NCBI RefSeq assembly: GCF_003259835.1
Contig: NZ_QLMI01000001.1
Location: 1-64,000, forward strand
Origin: Flavobacterium aquaticum
GTDB taxonomy: Bacteria > Bacteroidota > Bacteroidia > Flavobacteriales > Flavobacteriaceae
DNA: 64,000 nucleotides
Direction of reading: 5' to 3'
This document shows positions 61,633 to 64,000 of this stretch, one piece after another; within the stretch, counting starts at the first letter, position 1; the number at the start of each line of letters is the position of its first letter. The notes below the pieces were generated by a model, which saw only the letters and a program-made list of their open reading frames with translations, searched no databases and was not told the DNA's origin. The position numbers and the translations under genes were made by a program.

Positions 61633-64000
61633 ATGAAAGACGAAGAAGATAACATCATCCCAGAAGACGACAATTTAGAAAATCAAGATCAACCTCAAAA
61701 AGAGGAAGGTTTTGAAGATATTCATGTGTCAACGGGACATCATTTTTACGAAAACAACGAAAATCCAGAGGATACCATTACCAAAGTTACAGGAATGTAC
61801 AAAGATTGGTTCTTGGATTACGCTTCCTATGTAATTTTAGAGCGTGCTGTTCCTGCGATTGAAGACGGTTTTAAACCGGTACAACGTCGTATCATGCATT
61901 CCATGAAGGAGTTGGATGATGGTCGTTACAACAAAGTAGCGAATATCATCGGACACACCATGCAGTATCATCCTCACGGAGATGCGAGTATTGGGGATGC
62001 TATGGTAAACATCGGGCAAAAAGATTTATTGATTGATTGCCAAGGAAACTGGGGAAATATTCTAACAGGAGACGGAGCCGCAGCACCTCGTTACATCGAA
62101 GCGCGAATTTCGAAATTTGGTCACGATGTATTGTTCTCGCCAAAAGTTACCCAATGGCAATTGAGCTATGATGGTCGTAAAAATGAACCAATTCATTTGC
62201 CTGTAAAATTCCCATTATTGTTAGCACAAGGTGGAGAAGGAATTGCGGTAGGTTTATCAACTAAAATTTTGCCTCACAATTTCAATGAGTTAATCGATGC
62301 GTCTATTAAAATTTTAAAAGGAAAACCTTTCACACTTTTTCCAGATTTCCCAACAGCCGGAATTGCTGATGTTTCCAATTATAATGATGGAATGCGAGGT
62401 TCTCGTGTGCGCGTGAGAGCTAAAATCGCACCACTAGATAAAAATACCTTGGTGATAACCCAAATTCCGTTTTCAACCGATACTACAAAATTGATTGATA
62501 GTATTTTGAAAGCCAATGAAAAAGGGAAAATCAAAATCAAGAAAATTGAGGACAACACCGCTGCCGAGGTTGAAATCGTAATTCATTTACAACCCGGAAC
62601 TTCGCCAGACAAAATGATTGACGCGTTGTATGCATTCACCGATTGTGAGTTGTCTATCGCGCCTTTAGGTTGTGTTATCGAAAATTGTAACAAGCCTTTG
62701 TTTATTGGTGTTTCTGATATTTTGAAGATTTCTACGAATCGTACCTTGAATATTTTAAAACGAGAATTAGAAATTCAATTGGACGAACTCGAAGCGAAGT
62801 GGCATTTTGCGAATTTAGAGAAGATTTTCATTCGTGAAGAAATGTACATCGACTTCAAATTGTATTCGGATAGAGATTCGCTTTACAAATACATGTACGA
62901 CCGATTTGAGCCTTTCAAAACCATTCTAATTCGAGAAATTGAAGACGACGATTTACAACGTTTGACCCAAATTCCAATGATTCGTATCACACGATTTGAC
63001 TCGGATAAAGCAGATGATGCGATTGCAAAATTGGAAGCCGAAATAGAGCAAGTAAAACATCATTTAGATCATTTGATTGATTATGCCGTGGATTATTTCA
63101 CCACTCTAAGAGACAAATACGGAAAAGGAAGAGAGCGTTTAACCGAATTACGTAATTTCGATAACATTCAAGCGACGAAAGTAGTATTGCGTAACCAAAA
63201 ATTCTATGTAAATAGAGAAGAAGGTTTCGTAGGAATGGGCTTGAAAAAAGACGAATATGTAGGTGAATGTTCCGATATTGATGATGTTATTGTTTTCTTA
63301 CGCGATGGAAAAATGATGGTCACCAAAATCGATGATAAAAAGTTCGTTGGAAAAGACATCATTCACATTGCAGTTTTCGATAAAAATGACAAACGTACCA
63401 TTTACAACATGATGTATCGCGATGGTAAAAATGGTTCTACGTTTATCAAGCGTTTCAATGTTTCTGGAGTAACTCGTGATAAATTCTATGATTTAACACA
63501 AGAAAAAGCAGGTTCAATGGTGTCGTATTTCTCAGCAAATCCAAATGGAGAAGCCGAAGTCGTTACGATTTTATTACGCCAAGTAGGAAGTGTAAAAAAA
63601 CTGAAATGGGATGTCGATTTTTCGGATATTGCCATCAAAGGAAGAGCTTCTCGTGGAAATACGGTTACCAAATATCCAATCAAAAAAATCGAACTAAAAG
63701 AGAAAGGAATTTCAACTTTACGTCCGAGAAAAGTTTGGTTTGATGATACGGTACAACGATTGAATGTCGATGGAAGAGGCGAATTGTTAGGCGAATTTAA
63801 ACCAAACGACCGCTTGTTAATTGTCAACCAATCAGGGAAACTGAAAACAATAATTCCAGAACTTTCTACGCATTTTGAAGAAGACATGATTGTGTTAGAA
63901 AAATGGAATCCAAATAAACCGGTTTCGTGTATTTATTACTGTGGTGAAAAAGACAGATATTTTGTAAAACGTTTCTTAATTGAAAACGAAAATAAAGAGG
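61633..64000 (+). CDS. parC: DNA topoisomerase IV subunit A (partial at window end)
   Basis: Open from the ATG at 61633 to the last base (789 codons); no stop in the window. An acidic N-terminal extension of about 50 residues precedes the breakage-reunion domain: DYASYVILERAVPAIEDGFK, YHPHGDASIGDAMVNIGQ, and the DNA-linking tyrosine Y154 in APRYIEAR. Further on the beta-pinwheel C-terminal domain begins (FVGMGLKKDEYVGECSDIDD). ParC pairs with ParE to form topoisomerase IV. The 9-nt gap from the small membrane gene suggests a single operon. Confidence 0.94.
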   Translation, partial: MKDEEDNIIPEDDNLENQDQPQKEEGFEDIHVSTGHHFYENNENPEDTITKVTGMYKDWFLDYASYVILERAVPAIEDGFKPVQRRIMHSMKELDDGRYNKVANIIGHTMQYHPHGDASIGDAMVNIGQKDLLIDCQGNWGNILTGDGAAAPRYIEARISKFGHDVLFSPKVTQWQLSYDGRKNEPIHLPVKFPLLLAQGGEGIAVGLSTKILPHNFNELIDASIKILKGKPFTLFPDFPTAGIADVSNYNDGMRGSRVRVRAKIAPLDKNTLVITQIPFSTDTTKLIDSILKANEKGKIKIKKIEDNTAAEVEIVIHLQPGTSPDKMIDALYAFTDCELSIAPLGCVIENCNKPLFIGVSDILKISTNRTLNILKRELEIQLDELEAKWHFANLEKIFIREEMYIDFKLYSDRDSLYKYMYDRFEPFKTILIREIEDDDLQRLTQIPMIRITRFDSDKADDAIAKLEAEIEQVKHHLDHLIDYAVDYFTTLRDKYGKGRERLTELRNFDNIQATKVVLRNQKFYVNREEGFVGMGLKKDEYVGECSDIDDVIVFLRDGKMMVTKIDDKKFVGKDIIHIAVFDKNDKRTIYNMMYRDGKNGSTFIKRFNVSGVTRDKFYDLTQEKAGSMVSYFSANPNGEAEVVTILLRQVGSVKKLKWDVDFSDIAIKGRASRGNTVTKYPIKKIELKEKGISTLRPRKVWFDDTVQRLNVDGRGELLGEFKPNDRLLIVNQSGKLKTIIPELSTHFEEDMIVLEKWNPNKPVSCIYYCGEKDRYFVKRFLIENENKE

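Noticed and set aside
63486..63887. 133-codon open frame antisense to parC
   Set aside because: It falls within the parC reading frame, which stays open to the window end and is strongly conserved.
1..64000. CRISPR arrays, tRNA, rRNA, prophage or transposase genes
   Set aside because: Looked for on both strands; no regular repeat-spacer array, no cloverleaf or rRNA-like segment and no transposase or integrase frame was seen.

Overview
The window looks like chromosome of a Flavobacterium-like member of the Flavobacteriaceae (Bacteroidota). The DNA is AT-rich. Genes lack Shine-Dalgarno sequences. Promoters fit the Bacteroidota pattern (TTG, about 20 nt, then TAnnTTTG). Two proteins carry the gliding/type IX secretion C-terminal domain. 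A bshC gene and many lineage-typical families (DUF4295, DUF6146, DUF6787, DUF1573) are present. No rRNA, tRNA, CRISPR array, phage or transposase was seen. Gene order is mostly housekeeping, with a few accessory inserts.

1-6.3 kb: tail of a T9SS type B secreted protein, a PLP aminotransferase, a secreted aspartyl-protease/PDZ protein, a DUF1573 protein and valS. 6.3-8.2 kb: an accessory island holding one caspase-family gene. Its stop codon lies inside a 99-nt attC-like element, and 8-bp inverted repeats flank it. 8.2-16.7 kb: HPF-like ribosome factor, a DUF2975/HTH pair, a cytochrome b561-like protein, three unrecognised genes, an FAD oxidase, an AEC transporter, an Rrf2 regulator with its probable target oxidoreductase (a shared 19-nt operator-like site precedes both), and meaB.

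16.7-31.9 kb: MATE efflux, LolD/MacB-type ABC ATPase, methyltransferase, ABC-F protein, a RelE/ParE-type toxin-antitoxin pair abutting a glycosyltransferase, a 2-oxoacid dehydrogenase E2, a lipoprotein, an exonuclease, an FAH-family enzyme, an Hpt protein, cinA, rpmB-rpmG-DUF4295, ftsY and a small membrane protein. 31.9-43.3 kb: serine hydrolase, lipoprotein, DUF721, ndk, SUMF1-like protein, bshC, a 1343-residue T9SS type B propeller protein and a radical SAM protein.

43.3-64 kb: hybrid histidine kinase; a three-gene biotin-dependent acyl-CoA carboxylase operon, which with MeaB points to propionyl-CoA to succinyl-CoA metabolism; serC-serA with an acyl-CoA reductase divergent from a ferredoxin; ychF; lipoproteins; a frameshifted gene; and parE - unknown membrane gene - parC, the last cut by the window end.

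The most notable observations are the caspase cassette, short palindromes inserted in frame in three genes (two in the E2 linkers), and the paired Rrf2 operators. All functional statements come from reading motifs by eye; no database search was run.
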